Assembly: GCA_020698575.1 (NCBI GenBank)
Contig: CM036248.1
Span: 20,261,729-20,325,728 of the forward strand
Reading direction: 5' to 3'
Source: Bostrychus sinensis
Taxonomy: Eukaryota; Chordata; Actinopteri; Gobiiformes; Eleotridae
DNA: 64,000 nucleotides
The notes under the pieces are model-generated. The model was given only the letters and a program-made list of their open reading frames with translations. It searched no databases and had not been told where the DNA came from. This document shows, piece by piece, positions 62,763-64,000 of the stretch (positions are counted from its first letter, which is position 1; the number at the start of each line of letters is the position of its first letter). A program made the position numbers and the translations under genes.

Positions 62763-63205
62763 CTGCAGCAACCCCCCACTTTCACAAAATAATACACCTC
62801 AAAGATCCAGTCAGGTATTTGTCTGCACCAAACAGCCACGGAAGAACTTTTAGACATTTTTTCTGTAATGTATTATACAAAGTACAGTATATCTGTTATG
62901 TCATTAAGTAAAAATCACTACATACAAATGTTTTTTCTGGTTTAATTTATTCCACAATATTTTGTACTAAGCTACTTGCATTAGTTTTGTCTGAAATTGC
63001 TCAGGATATTTTTGCTATTTTGTAAGGGTTTAATAAAAATATTAAATTATATTATAAAACATAATAAAATATAAATACAAAAATATAAAATATTTAAAAG
63101 TAAAAAGTAGTAATTGTGTTTGGGTAACTTTCCATATTGACCCTGACACAGCATCATAATAACAGGAACTGTTATTGACACTAATAAAGTTGTTTTGTCA
63201 AAATA
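62763..63205 (+). other. 3' UTR of chrnb3
   Basis: After the TAA at 62760-62762 there are two AATAAA signals, about 63032-63037 and 63183-63188. Either could end the transcript, leaving only about 250-400 bp before the convergent minus-strand gene's 3' end. Confidence 0.55.
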
Positions 63206-63449
63206 ATTATAATAACTTTGGCTTAGTCTGTTTATTAGTTTGTTTAATTATTGTGCTAATTATTTTGCTAAATTGCAGAAAAAGAGGTTAATGGATAACA
63301 CCATCTAGTGGTGAAATGTATGTATTGTAGACACTGAGTTCACTGAGTTACAAACACCAGAAAACCCTAACAACCCACATCTAGGGAATTTACTGAATTT
63401 TATGTTTTTCAATTAAAAACAGCACTTATACACTGTTACAATAATCATT

Positions 63450-63723
63450 TCTTTATTAGATATAATATATGATACACATAGCACCTGCTATATTAAAGAA
63501 GTTAGATATCTAGTTTACAATGACAAAACAAAATATTTAGTCTCAATATGTCATGTGCAATATAAGTAATTGTTAAATATTTTGAATTTTAAAACATACA
63601 TATAAAATATTAAATACAGTACATGTTCTTTGGTTAAGATAAGTTATTGCAGTAAACAGTTTTGGAAGCACATCACTGTTGTAGACAGTGATGTAGCAGC
63701 TCCTCTGTTTCAGGTTGTGGCTC
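63450..63723 (-). other. 3' UTR of the convergent minus-strand gene
   Basis: TTTATT on the + strand at 63452-63457 is an AATAAA on the minus strand, about 270 bases downstream of the predicted stop codon at 63726-63724. Confidence 0.5.
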
Positions 63724-64000
63724 TTATCCTTGCCGACCCGTGTGACTGTCCAGGTGAGCTCTGGCATTACGAAGCATCTCCATGTACCTCCGGTTATTTT
63801 CACTATGACAAGACATAACAACAAATAAAAATTAATTCTATTGTGCACTTTGAGCAGTGTTCACAAATGCTATTATGACCCAAAAACTTGTTAAACTGAT
63901 GTAAAAGTCACTGTAGTTAAGATGCCACTTACTCAGCCACAGAACGGTCAAACATAAGATGTCCCATGTCCATGTAGTATTGTGCATCAGTGCGTATTGC
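63724..64000 (-). CDS. C-terminal exons of an unidentified gene, partial at the right edge
   Basis: Two minus-strand exons: one running off the edge, 64000-63933, ending in a consensus donor (GCTGA|GTAAGT), and a terminal exon 63802-63724 behind a CATAG acceptor. Phases join (2+1), giving a 48-residue C-terminal tail that begins AIRTDAQYYMDMGHLMFD and ends ARAHLDSHTGRQG. The open frame through the junction, the composition and the downstream AATAAA support a real gene. The charged, Met- and Arg-rich sequence (ENNRRYMEMLRNARAHL) looks helical. I do not recognise the family and assign no function. The 130-bp intron is 63803-63932. Confidence 0.7.

Overview
The window comes from a vertebrate nuclear genome, almost certainly a teleost fish and probably a percomorph. 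The evidence is spliced genes with GT/AG introns, an AT-rich background, many decayed Tc1/mariner relics, fish-type LINE and SINE fragments, and a neuronal nicotinic acetylcholine receptor (nAChR) cluster in an arrangement described for ray-finned fish. All gene models were built by eye from splice signals, frame continuity and remembered family sequences. No alignment or database search was run.

Layout: (1) about 1.68-8.9 kb, + strand: a 12-exon RING-H2 E3 ubiquitin ligase of the RNF38/RNF44 family (630 aa, closer to RNF38) with an unusual histidine-rich insertion. (2) 8.9-17.1 kb: intergenic, with transposon relics. (3) 17.55-28.9 kb, +: a neuronal nAChR non-alpha subunit of the beta2/beta4/beta5 class (495 aa, best called chrnb5), with a 43-bp minisatellite in its probable 3' UTR. 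(4) 28.9-34.4 kb: intergenic. (5) 34.66-50.5 kb, +: nAChR alpha6 (599 aa) with the alpha-defining Cys-Cys pair, an 11.1-kb first intron, an extra 131-bp intron and a greatly expanded M3-M4 loop. (6) 50.5-58.4 kb: intergenic, repeat-rich. (7) 58.68-63.2 kb, +: nAChR beta3 (479 aa). (8) 63.45-64.0 kb, - strand: the last two coding exons of an unidentified convergent gene running off the right edge.

The three receptor genes lie head to tail and share exon architecture down to identical 45-bp third and 110-bp fourth exons, as expected for ancient tandem duplicates. In vertebrates alpha6 assembles with beta2/beta4-class subunits and with the accessory subunit beta3 to form pentameric ligand-gated cation channels, so the cluster encodes one of each: an alpha, a complementary beta and an accessory subunit. 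The rest is transposon debris: at least six Tc1/mariner relics (one with a second element nested in it, one in the chrna6 3' UTR), a TTAA-flanked long-inverted-repeat element inside rnf38, a second family of inverted-repeat elements, two LINE 3' fragments, SINE-like repeats and microsatellites. No tRNA, rRNA or CRISPR features were seen.
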